64,000 nucleotides of DNA from Streptomyces sp. KL109B. Its GTDB lineage: Bacteria > Actinomycetota > Actinomycetes > Streptomycetales > Streptomycetaceae. A program made the translations under genes and the position numbers. The notes beneath the pieces are model-generated. The model searched no databases, had not been told where the DNA came from, and saw only the letters and a list, made by a program, of their open reading frames with translations. The stretch lies in the NCBI RefSeq assembly GCF_030766935.1, contig NZ_JASERL010000002.1, forward strand, positions 186,001-250,000, in the 5' to 3' direction. This document shows positions 52,142 through 59,737 of this stretch, one piece after another (position 1 is the stretch's first letter; each line of letters begins with the position of its first letter).

Positions 52142-53521
52142 CTACGCCACCTTCTTCCGTCCGGTCGCGTCGGCGAGCTGGTCGGCCGCCGCCTTCAGCA
52201 CGGAGCGCGGGTCCTTGCCGCGCAGCGTCGCGCTGTTGACGGCGGCGGTGACGATGTCGGTCGCCTTGGCGTCGTCGTCGGTGTACTCGACGGGCGGGAT
52301 GCTCTGGGCGAGGCGGGCGAAGACGGCGTTGGTGGCCTGCCCGCCGAAGTAGTCCTGCTTCCGGCTCAGATAGGGGTCGTCGAGCGCGGGGAGGTAGGAC
52401 GGGAACAGCCCTTCGCGCTTGAGCATGGACACCTGATTGGTCCGGCTGGCGAGTACGGAGCGGAGGAACTCCCAGGCCAGATCGGGGTTCTTGCTCTGCG
52501 CGGGGATGCTGAGGGTGGAGCCGCCGACGTTCGATGTGCGGGTGCCGTCGGCGGTGAATCCGGGCAGCGGCACGACGCCGAACTTCCCCTTCAGCTCGGG
52601 CATTTCGCCGGTGAGGGTGCCGGTCCACCAGGCGGCGGTGGGCGTGCTGGTGGCCTTGCCCTCCTTGGTTCCGGTGACGAGGCCGTCCCAGCCCTTCTCG
52701 TAGTCGATGAGGCCGTGTTCGGCGAGGTCCCGCAGGACGGTGAGCGCGGCGACGGCCGCCGGGGTGTCGAGGGCGACGCGGCCACCCTTGAAGTAGAGCT
52801 GCCCCTGCTGCTGGAGCAGCATCGGGAAGATCCCGGGGTCGGTGGTGTCGGCGATGATCGCCTTGCGCCCGGTCGCCTTCTTGACCCGTACGCTCGCGTC
52901 GACGAAGTCGGCCCACGTCTCAAGGGACTTGGGGTCGACGCGGGCCGCGCGGAAGTGGTCGCGGCGGTAGTACAGGCCGCACGGCCCGATGTCCCAGGGC
53001 AGCGCGAACACCTTGCCGCGGTCCGCGCCACCGACGACGGTGCGCCACGCGGCACGGTCGAAGTCACCGCCGTAGCGCCCGCCGCGCTCGCCCAAGTCGT
53101 AGAACCCGGTGGGGAAGTTGGCGGTGTACCGGGGCAGATAGCTCCCCTCCATGGTGAGCACGTCGGCGAGTCCGGTGCCGCCCCGCAACCCCACCGTGAT
53201 CTTGTCGTACGCGTTGTCGTAGCCGATGTCGACGACCTTGATCCGGGTGCCGGGGTGCCGTCGCTCGAAGGTGCGGGCGAAGCGTTTCAGGGCGCCGGCG
53301 GCCGTGTCCCACGACCAGACGGTGATGGCCCCGGAGAGCTTCTTGCCGCCCTCCGGGTCGCCGCCGGAGCCGTCGCCGGAGTCACCGCCCGCGCCGTCGA
53401 GTTCGCGCTCCTGTCCGCCTGCCCCGCCCGCGCCACCCATGGCACAGCCGCTGACCAGGGCGGACGCCGAGGCTGCGAGTCCTGCGCCGACAACTCGGCG
53501 CCGGGTTGGTCCTGTTGACAC
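52142..53521 (-). CDS. Sugar-binding lipoprotein, second operon
   Basis: 459 aa from a GTG at 53521 with AGGAGG 6 nt upstream. The lipobox is in LVSGCAMGG, preceded by TRRRVVGAGLAASAS, a twin-arginine-like signal. A flexible Gly/Asp-rich linker follows (GGAGGQERELDGAGGDSGDG). The sugar-binding fold shows ITVWSWDTAAGALKRFARTFERRHPG, FALPWDIGPCGLYYRRDHF and NVGGSTLSIPAQSKNPDLAWEFL. It heads an operon of five genes. The product probably binds a beta-galactoside or alpha-glucoside oligosaccharide, judging by the two hydrolases downstream. Confidence 0.88.
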   Translation of the reverse strand: MSTGPTRRRVVGAGLAASASALVSGCAMGGAGGAGGQERELDGAGGDSGDGSGGDPEGGKKLSGAITVWSWDTAAGALKRFARTFERRHPGTRIKVVDIGYDNAYDKITVGLRGGTGLADVLTMEGSYLPRYTANFPTGFYDLGERGGRYGGDFDRAAWRTVVGGADRGKVFALPWDIGPCGLYYRRDHFRAARVDPKSLETWADFVDASVRVKKATGRKAIIADTTDPGIFPMLLQQQGQLYFKGGRVALDTPAAVAALTVLRDLAEHGLIDYEKGWDGLVTGTKEGKATSTPTAAWWTGTLTGEMPELKGKFGVVPLPGFTADGTRTSNVGGSTLSIPAQSKNPDLAWEFLRSVLASRTNQVSMLKREGLFPSYLPALDDPYLSRKQDYFGGQATNAVFARLAQSIPPVEYTDDDAKATDIVTAAVNSATLRGKDPRSVLKAAADQLADATGRKKVA

Positions 53522-53555
53522 TCTTGCCTCCTGGAGCCTGAATGCCTAATGCTGT

Positions 53556-53571
53556 ATTCAGAACACTGAAT
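53556..53571. promoter_or_regulatory. Inverted repeat ATTCAG-AACA-CTGAAT upstream of second sugar operon
   Basis: Perfect 6-bp arms with a 4-nt centre, 35 bp before the lipoprotein GTG. CATTCAG occurs again closer to the start, at about 53538-53544 read on the minus strand. The site lies in the 184-bp region shared with the divergent gcvPA-like gene, so it could serve either. No regulator gene adjoins the sugar operon; the FadR-type regulator at 58915 is one candidate. Confidence 0.45.
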
Positions 53572-53705
53572 GACGGCCCCGGTCGTCAAGAGTCGTGCAC
53601 ACAAAGTCTTCTTGGCCCCGCCGCCGCCCACTCCCACCACCACGCGGCCCGCGAGCCATGCCCCCGGATGAACCGGACCACCTCCGCCCAACCGAAAGGC
53701 GCGGC

Positions 53706-55103
53706 ATGACGTCGACACAGGACGAGACCTTCGAGCCGTCCACCCACCCGTACATTCCGAACGCCACCCCGGCCGTGCGCCGGGCGATGCTCGACGAGAT
53801 CGGCGCGGCGAGCGTCGAGGAGTTCTACGCCGACATCCCCGCCGGCATCCGCCTGCACCGCCCGCTCGACCTGCCGCCCGCGCTGCGCTCCGAGGCCGAA
53901 CTCGTGCGCCACATGGAGCGGTTGCTCGCCCGCAACACCTCCACCCGCGAGACCCTGAGCTTCCTCGGCTCCGGCTGCTACCAGCACCACGTCCCCGCCG
54001 TCGTCGACGAGGTCGTGAACCGCAGCGAGTTCCTCACCGCGTACGCGGGCGAGCCGTACGAGGACCACGGCCGGTTCCAGGCGATGTGGGAGTACCAGTC
54101 GCTGATGGCCGAGCTGCTCGACGTCGAGGTCGTCAACGTCCCGGTGTACGACGGCTTCCAGGCCGTCGGTACCGCGCTGCGCATGGCGGGCCGCGTCACC
54201 GACCGCCGCCGCCTGCTCATCGCGTCGTCGGTGGACGCCGACAAACTCTCCCGCGTACGCGACTATGTGCGCCCCGACCACGACGTGGTGGTGGTCCCGG
54301 TGGATCCGGCGACGGGCGGCGCCGACCTCGACGCCGTACGCGCCGAGTTGGCAACCGGCGACGTGGCGGCCGTCTACGCCGAGTCCCCCTCCGCCCTCGG
54401 TGTCATCGACGCCCACCTCCCCGACCTGGCCGAACTCGCCCACGCCGCAGGCGCGTTGTACGTCGTCGGCTGCAACCCGATCACGCTCGGCGTCCTCGCG
54501 CCCCCGACCTCGTACGGGGCGGACATCGCGTGCGGGGACATCCAGCCGCTCGGCATCCACCAGAGCTTCGGCGGCGGCAACGCCGGGTTCATCGCCACGC
54601 GCGACGAGGAGCGCCTGGTCGCCGAGTTCCCGACCCGCCTCTTCGGGATCGCGCCGACCGAGGTCGAGGGCGAGTACGGCTTCGGCGACGTGGCCTGGGA
54701 GCGCACCTCCTTCGCGCGCCGCGAGGAGGGCAAGGAGTGGGTCGGCACCGCGTCCGCGCTGCACGGCATCGGCGCCGGTGTCTACCTCGCCCTGATGGGC
54801 CCGCAGGGCATGCGCGAGATCGGCGACACGATCCTCAAACTGACGGCGTACGCACGCGAGCGCCTCTCCCAAGTCCCTGGCGTCGACGTCCCCTTCGGCG
54901 CCGACGTCCCCCACTTCGCCGACTTCACCGTCCGCTACACCGGCTCCCGCACGGCCGCCGAGATCCGGGCGGACCTGCGCGGCCGGGGCATCTTCGGCGG
55001 CGTACCGACCGGCGAGCGCGAGGCCGCGTTCTGCGTCACCGAGGTCCACACCACGGCAGACATCGACCTGCTCGCCACCACCCTTGAGGAGATCGTCAAG
55101 TGA
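53706..55103 (+). CDS. gcvPA: Glycine dehydrogenase subunit 1-like protein (GcvPA homologue, divergent)
   Basis: 465 aa. The start HPYIPNATPAVRRAMLDEIGAASVEEFYADIP is the GcvPA signature. FLGSGCYQHHVPAVVDEVVNRSEFLTAYAGEP follows, but the usual YQPEISQGTLQ stretch is replaced by EPYEDHGRFQAMWEYQS, so the substrate channel may differ. GADIACGDIQPLGIHQSFGGGNAGFIA is as in GcvPA. The partner GcvPB follows with a 4-nt overlap. No gcvH or gcvT is present, unlike a true glycine cleavage operon. It therefore belongs to the family, but action on glycine is uncertain. GAAAGG precedes the ATG. Confidence 0.78.
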   Translation: MTSTQDETFEPSTHPYIPNATPAVRRAMLDEIGAASVEEFYADIPAGIRLHRPLDLPPALRSEAELVRHMERLLARNTSTRETLSFLGSGCYQHHVPAVVDEVVNRSEFLTAYAGEPYEDHGRFQAMWEYQSLMAELLDVEVVNVPVYDGFQAVGTALRMAGRVTDRRRLLIASSVDADKLSRVRDYVRPDHDVVVVPVDPATGGADLDAVRAELATGDVAAVYAESPSALGVIDAHLPDLAELAHAAGALYVVGCNPITLGVLAPPTSYGADIACGDIQPLGIHQSFGGGNAGFIATRDEERLVAEFPTRLFGIAPTEVEGEYGFGDVAWERTSFARREEGKEWVGTASALHGIGAGVYLALMGPQGMREIGDTILKLTAYARERLSQVPGVDVPFGADVPHFADFTVRYTGSRTAAEIRADLRGRGIFGGVPTGEREAAFCVTEVHTTADIDLLATTLEEIVK

Positions 55104-56689
55104 GCGCCCACACCACTCCCGTGTCCGTCTCCCCCGAGGAGGCCCGCATCGCGCCGAAGCCGCGGCTGCGCCGCTTCCACCAGGCGTCCTGGGACGAGGA
55201 CCTGATCTTCGACCTCAGCTCACCGGGCGAACGCGGAGTCCTGGTCCCGCGGCCCGATCCGTCCCTCCCGGAGCCGGAGCTCCCCGCCGCACTCCGCCGC
55301 ACGCACGCGCCCGCTCTCCCGGAGATGTCCCAACAGCAGGTCCTGCGCCACTACTTGAGGCTGTCGCAGGAGAACCTGGGCGCGGACCTGAACATCGACG
55401 TCGGCCAGGGCACCTGCACCATGAAGTACAGCCCCAAGGTCAACGACCAGTTCGTCCGCGACCCGCGTATCTCGGCCCTGCACCCCCTCCAGGACGAGGA
55501 CACGGTCCAGGGCGTCCTCCAGACCGTCCACGACCTGGAGGGCCTCCTGAAGGAGATCTCCGGTATGGACCGGGTGTCCCTCCAGCCCGCCGCCGGCTCG
55601 GCCGCGATCTACACCAACATCGCCATGATCCGCGCCTACTTCGCCGCGCGCGGCGAACTGGACCAGCGCGACGAGGTCATCACCACCATCTTCTCCCACC
55701 CCTCGAACGCGGCCTGCGCGAAGACGGCCGGGTTCAAGGTGATCACGCTCCACCCCGACGCCGACGGCTACCCCGACATCGAGGCCCTGAAGGCGGCGGT
55801 CGGCCCCCGCACGGCGGCGCTGATGATCACCAACCCCGAGGACACGGGCATCTACAACCCGCGCATCGAGGAGTTCGTCCGCACCGTCCACGAGGCGGGC
55901 GGCCTGTGCTCCTACGACCAGGCCAACGCCAACGGCATCCTCGGCATCACCCGCGCCCGCGACGCCGGTTTCGACCTGTGCCACTTCAACCTGCACAAGA
56001 CGTTCTCGACGCCGCACGCCTGCGGAGGCCCTGCGGCGGGCGCGAGCGCGGTCACGGAGGACCTGGCCCCCTACCTCCCCCGCCCGACGATCGATTTCGA
56101 CGGCGAGCGCTACCACTTGAACGACGACCGCCCCGAATCGATCGGCAAGATGCGCCCGTTCTACGGGGTGATCCCGAACCTGGTCCGCGCCTACGCCTGG
56201 ATCATGGCCCTCGGCGCCGACGGCCTCCGCGCGGCGGCGGAGACAGCGGTCCTGAACAACAACTACCTCCTCCACAAGGTCCGCCAAATCCACGGCGTCT
56301 CGGTCCCCTACGCCGAGGGCCGCCCGCGCGTCGAACAGGTCCGCTACAGCTGGGAGAGGCTCTACGAGGACACGGGCGTGCACTCGGAGGAGATCGGCCT
56401 GCGGGCCGCCGACTTCGGCACCCACTACTGGACCAGCCACCACCCGTACCTCGTCCCGGAACCCATGACCCTCGAACCGACGGAGTCGTACACCCGGGCC
56501 GACCTCGACGAGTTCGCGGCGATCCTCACGGAGGTCGCCCGCGAGGCCTACGAGTCCACGGACACCGTCCACACGGCCCCGCACCGCTCCACGATCCACC
56601 GCGTCCGCCCCGACGCCCTGGAGGACCCCAGGACGTGGGCGGTCTCCTACCGCGCCTACCGCCGCAAGGTCCTGGACGCCCGGTCATGA
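55100..56689 (+). CDS. gcvPB: Glycine dehydrogenase subunit 2-like PLP enzyme (GcvPB homologue, divergent)
   Basis: 529 aa, GTG overlapping the previous stop. PLP features are MDRVSLQPAAGSAAIYTNIAMIRAYF, TIFSHPSNAACAKTAGFKVI, TNPEDTGIYNPRIEEF, CSYDQANANGILGI and the cofactor Lys in CHFNLHKTFSTPHACGGP. In true GcvPB the latter reads GGGGPG. Here the loop is ACGGPA, another sign of altered chemistry. HYWTSHHPYLVPEPMTLEPTESYTRADLDEF is standard. With GcvPA it should form a dimer of heterodimers that decarboxylates an amino acid and passes the residue to a lipoyl protein encoded elsewhere. Confidence 0.8.
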   Translation: MSAHTTPVSVSPEEARIAPKPRLRRFHQASWDEDLIFDLSSPGERGVLVPRPDPSLPEPELPAALRRTHAPALPEMSQQQVLRHYLRLSQENLGADLNIDVGQGTCTMKYSPKVNDQFVRDPRISALHPLQDEDTVQGVLQTVHDLEGLLKEISGMDRVSLQPAAGSAAIYTNIAMIRAYFAARGELDQRDEVITTIFSHPSNAACAKTAGFKVITLHPDADGYPDIEALKAAVGPRTAALMITNPEDTGIYNPRIEEFVRTVHEAGGLCSYDQANANGILGITRARDAGFDLCHFNLHKTFSTPHACGGPAAGASAVTEDLAPYLPRPTIDFDGERYHLNDDRPESIGKMRPFYGVIPNLVRAYAWIMALGADGLRAAAETAVLNNNYLLHKVRQIHGVSVPYAEGRPRVEQVRYSWERLYEDTGVHSEEIGLRAADFGTHYWTSHHPYLVPEPMTLEPTESYTRADLDEFAAILTEVAREAYESTDTVHTAPHRSTIHRVRPDALEDPRTWAVSYRAYRRKVLDARS

Positions 56690-58095
56690 CACCCGCTCCC
56701 CGCGTGGGCCTCCTGGTCAACCCGATCGCCGGCCTCGGCGGCCGGGTCGGCCTCGGCGGCACGGACGGCCCCGACCGCGCCCACCAAGCCCTTCTCCTGG
56801 GCGCGACCCCACTGGCCGCGACAAGGGCAACGGAGGCGCTCCGCGAACTCCGCTCCCGCGGTTCCGCCCCCTTGATCGTGACGGGCCCGGGCCCCCTGGG
56901 AGAAGACGCAGCGCAAGCATCCGGGCTACGTGTGCAAGTAGTGACCAAGAGGGGCGCGAGGAACCACGCACCGCTCCCCGGACAACCCGACACAGGCCCT
57001 CCCGCCCCCACCACTCCACCGGCCAGGGGCGCGAGGAACCGCGCACCGCTCCCCGGGGAACGCCCCACAGGCACTCCCAAACCCACCACTCCACCGGCCA
57101 GGGGCGCGGGGAACTGCGCACCGCTCCCCGGGGAACGCCCCACAGGCACTCCCGAACCCACCACTCCACCGGCCAGGGGCGCGGGGAACTGCGCGCCCAA
57201 CCCCGACCCACGCGGCACGGAGCCAACCCTCACCACCACTCCGGAGGACACCCGCACCACGACCACCGCCATCCTCAACGCCGGCGTAGACCTCCTCCTC
57301 TTCGCCGGCGGCGACGGAACCGCCCGCGACATCCTCACCGCACTCAACGGCACACCCCAACCAGTCCTCGGCATCCCCACCGGCGTCAAAATGCACTCCG
57401 CCGTCTTCGCCGTCGGCCCCCGCGCCGCAGGCGAAGTCGCCCACGCCCACCTCACCGGCACCGCCCACACCCACGCCGCGGAAGTCATGGACCGCGACGA
57501 AGCCGCGCTCAAAGAGGGCCGCACCGCCTCCCACCTCCACGGCTGGCTCCACGTCCCCCACGTCCCCACCCGCGTACAACAACGCAAAACGGGCAGCACC
57601 ACCACCCCCACCGACACCACCACCGGCATCGCCGCGGAACTCGCCGCCCACATCGGCGACGCCACCCTCATCCTCGGCCCGGGAACCACCACCCGCTCCG
57701 TGGCGGCAGCCCTCGGCGCGGACTCATCGCTCACAGGCGTGGACGTCCTGGACGTCCGCGACGGCCACGCGAAAGCGATCACCCTCGACGCCCCAGAGGA
57801 AGAACTCCTCGCCCACATCGACCCCACCCGCCCCACATGGGTGGCGGTCTCCCCCATCGGCGGCCAGGGCTTCCTCCTGGGCCGCGGCAACCAGCAGATC
57901 TCACCCCGCGTGCTGCGCGCGACCGGCGGAAAGCCCCACCTCCTCGTCCTCTGCCCGGAACAGAAACTCGCCGCCCTCCACGGCCGCCCCCTCCTCCTCG
58001 ACACCGGCGACCCCGCCCTGGACGCCGAACTCACCGGCCACGCCCGCGTAATCACCGGCCGCCACCACATCTCCCTCTACCGCACCACGCACTAG
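56686..58095 (+). CDS. COG3199-type NAD-kinase-like protein with in-frame tandem repeat insertion
   Basis: 469 aa, ATG overlapping the gcvPB stop by 4 nt. The N-terminus RVGLLVNPIAGLGGRVGLGGTDG and the kinase motif LLLFAGGDGTARDIL with GIPTGVKMHSAVFAVGPRAAGE are those of the COG3199 (AcoX/ATP-NAD kinase-like) family; TLILGPGTTTRSVAAALG and SPIGGQGFLLGRGNQQISPRVL are also typical. Between these, at residues about 89-170, lies a Pro/Thr-rich stretch of three 25-residue repeats encoded by a 75-bp DNA repeat. Without it the protein would have the usual length of about 370-390 aa. The reading frame stays open, so the product may still fold. Its role beside GcvP-like genes is unknown. Confidence 0.78.
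   Translation: MTPAPRVGLLVNPIAGLGGRVGLGGTDGPDRAHQALLLGATPLAATRATEALRELRSRGSAPLIVTGPGPLGEDAAQASGLRVQVVTKRGARNHAPLPGQPDTGPPAPTTPPARGARNRAPLPGERPTGTPKPTTPPARGAGNCAPLPGERPTGTPEPTTPPARGAGNCAPNPDPRGTEPTLTTTPEDTRTTTTAILNAGVDLLLFAGGDGTARDILTALNGTPQPVLGIPTGVKMHSAVFAVGPRAAGEVAHAHLTGTAHTHAAEVMDRDEAALKEGRTASHLHGWLHVPHVPTRVQQRKTGSTTTPTDTTTGIAAELAAHIGDATLILGPGTTTRSVAAALGADSSLTGVDVLDVRDGHAKAITLDAPEEELLAHIDPTRPTWVAVSPIGGQGFLLGRGNQQISPRVLRATGGKPHLLVLCPEQKLAALHGRPLLLDTGDPALDAELTGHARVITGRHHISLYRTTH
56950..57195 (+). repeat. 75-bp tandem repeat, three copies plus a partial, inside a coding sequence
   Basis: Copies start at 56950, 57025 and 57100, each exactly 75 bp, and a fourth starts at 57175 and fades after about 21 bp. 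Each begins AGGGGCGCG-A/G-GGAAC, a word that recurs in Streptomyces intergenic repeats, and ends CCACCACTCCACCGGCC. Copies 2 and 3 differ at only a few positions; copy 1 is more divergent. As 75 is a multiple of 3, each copy adds 25 codons (pattern RGA-x-N-x-APLPG ... TTPPA) and keeps the kinase frame. Confidence 0.93.
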
Positions 58096-58115
58096 CACCG
58101 ACCCCAGGAGCCCTC

Positions 58116-58862
58116 ATGATCGACCTCACCGGTAAGCGCGCCATCGTCACCGGCGGAGCCACCGGCATCGGCCGCGCCACCGCCCACGTACTCGCCGAAC
58201 TCGGCGCCCGCGTCGTCGTCGCCGACGTCGACGCGGACGGCGGCGAACAGACGGCGAAGGACATCGACGGCACCTTCGTCCACTGCGACGTCTCGAACCG
58301 CACGGACTGCGAAACGGTCGTCGCGACAGCGCACACCCAACTCGGCGGCGTGGACATCCTCTTCAACAACGCCGGCATCATCCGCCGCTCCACGGTCTGC
58401 GAGATCACCGAGGAGGACTGGGACCAGGTGATGGCGGTCAACGTCCGCTCGATCCTCCTGATGAGCCGCCTCGTCATCCCCGGCATGAAGGAACGCGGCG
58501 GCGGCTCCATCATCAACACCGGTTCCGGCTGGGGGATTTCGGGCGGCGCGAGCGCGGTGTCGTACTGCGCGTCGAAGGGCGCCGTCGTCAACATGACCCG
58601 CGCGATGGCCATCGACCACGGCCCGGCGAACATCCGCGTCAACTGCGTCTGCCCCGGCGACACCGCCACCGGCATGCTCGCCGACGAGGCCCGCCAGCTC
58701 GGCGAGAGCCCCGACTCCTTCTACACGGACGCCGCCGACCGGCCGCTCGGCCGCATCGGACAGCCGCGCGACATCGGGCAGACCGTGGCGTTCCTGGCAT
58801 CCGACGCATCGGCGTTCATCAGCGGGGCGATCATCCCGGTGGACGGAGCCGGTACCGCCTGA
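58116..58862 (+). CDS. Short-chain dehydrogenase/reductase (SDR)
   Basis: 248 aa, ATG at 58116 with AGGAG upstream. The NAD(P) site is VTGGATGIGRA (residues 11-21), with VVVADVDADG; the Asp after strand 2 favours NAD over NADP. Asn in LFNNAGI, Ser in GSGWGISGG and Tyr/Lys in SYCASKGAV are the active site, and INCVCPGD-type RVNCVCPGDTATGM follows. Classical SDR length. It sits 20 bp after the kinase-like gene and so belongs to the gcvP-like operon, probably oxidising a hydroxy intermediate of the same pathway. Confidence 0.9.
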   Translation: MIDLTGKRAIVTGGATGIGRATAHVLAELGARVVVADVDADGGEQTAKDIDGTFVHCDVSNRTDCETVVATAHTQLGGVDILFNNAGIIRRSTVCEITEEDWDQVMAVNVRSILLMSRLVIPGMKERGGGSIINTGSGWGISGGASAVSYCASKGAVVNMTRAMAIDHGPANIRVNCVCPGDTATGMLADEARQLGESPDSFYTDAADRPLGRIGQPRDIGQTVAFLASDASAFISGAIIPVDGAGTA

Positions 58863-58914
58863 GCGGCGGCGTAACAGATAATCGAGCGGACCGACCGGGG
58901 AAGGGCTGCCGCAC

Positions 58915-59556
58915 ATGCCAATCGACAACCGACCGCTGCGCGAGCAGGTGAAGGAAGAGCTGCTCAGGCGGCTCGGCAGCGGCACGATCGCGACGAACGA
59001 GCCGATCAACGAGGGGCAGCTCGCCACCGAGCTCGGCGTGAGCCGCACGCCGCTGCGCGAGGCACTGATCACGTTGGAGCGCGAGGGTGTCATCACCAGC
59101 GAGCGCGGCAAGGGCTTCCGTTTCACGCCGCTGAGCGCCCAGGAGTTCCGCGACCTCACCGCGATCGTCGCCACGCTCGAAGCGCTCGCCCTCGAATCGA
59201 GCCCGCCCGAGCACCTGGCGGAGATCGCTCCGCGCCTGCTCGAGCAGGCCCGCGCGTTCTCCGCCCCGCAGGCCCCGCACGACGTCATAGAGCAGTACGA
59301 CGACGCGTGGCACGACCTGCTCCTTTCGGGCTGCGCGAACGACCGCCTGATGAAGCTGATCACGTCCCTGAAGGTGACGATGCACCGCTACGAGCGGGTG
59401 GCGCTCGGCAACCAGGACATCCTGGAGCGCTCGGCCGTCGAGCACGAGCGGATCGCGGAGTGCGTCACCCGCGGCGACATCCCCGCCGCGGCGCAGGCGC
59501 TCAAGGACAACTGGAACAGCGGCATGGACCGCATCCTGGAACACCTCAAGGACTGA
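58915..59556 (+). CDS. GntR-family regulator, FadR/FCD type
   Basis: 213 aa. The winged helix is at residues 7-75: LREQVKEELLRRLGSGTI, GQLATELGVSRTPLREALITLEREGVI. The all-helical FCD domain follows with the metal-binding pattern: Asp in YDDAWHDLLL and His residues in VEHERIAECV. It lies 52 bp after the SDR gene on the same strand, ahead of a strong terminator, so it ends the operon and most likely controls it. The effector would be a small carboxylate. A target could be in the 53522-53705 region. Confidence 0.88.
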   Translation: MPIDNRPLREQVKEELLRRLGSGTIATNEPINEGQLATELGVSRTPLREALITLEREGVITSERGKGFRFTPLSAQEFRDLTAIVATLEALALESSPPEHLAEIAPRLLEQARAFSAPQAPHDVIEQYDDAWHDLLLSGCANDRLMKLITSLKVTMHRYERVALGNQDILERSAVEHERIAECVTRGDIPAAAQALKDNWNSGMDRILEHLKD

Positions 59557-59568
59557 CCCGCGTACGCC

Positions 59569-59607
59569 ACGAGGGCACGGCAGCACATCGGTGCGCCGTG
59601 CCCTCGT
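59569..59607 (+). terminator. Strong terminator after the GntR gene
   Basis: ACGAGGGCACGGC pairs perfectly with GCCGTGCCCTCGT (13 bp); the loop itself holds GCAC-ATCG-GTGC, extending the hairpin. It lies 12 bp after the stop codon and is followed by TTCC. It closes the gcvPA-gntR operon. Confidence 0.82.
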
Positions 59608-59656
59608 TCCGTGCTGTTGACACGGACCCGCCGGAGCGAGATCTTCATCCCTGACT

Positions 59657-59684
59657 CGGTGCGCAAAACTGCACGCTCGCACCG
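59657..59684. promoter_or_regulatory. Inverted repeat CGGTGCG / CGCACCG upstream of secreted GH31
   Basis: Perfect 7-bp arms 14 nt apart, 53 bp before the GH31 start. It could be a dyad operator or a leader hairpin. A TTGACA at about 59617 may be a -35 element, but no clear -10 follows. Confidence 0.3.
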
Positions 59685-59737
59685 GACTTCACGCACAACT
59701 AAACAACAGCTGGTCATTCTGAGCGGAGATGCACCTC

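Noticed and set aside
56950..57195. CRISPR array
   Set aside because: The units are joined head to tail without unique spacers, are 75 bp long and are translated; no cas gene is present.
59617..59650. TTGACA as the -35 of a promoter for the GH31 gene
   Set aside because: No acceptable -10 hexamer at 16-19 nt, so I did not list it as a promoter.
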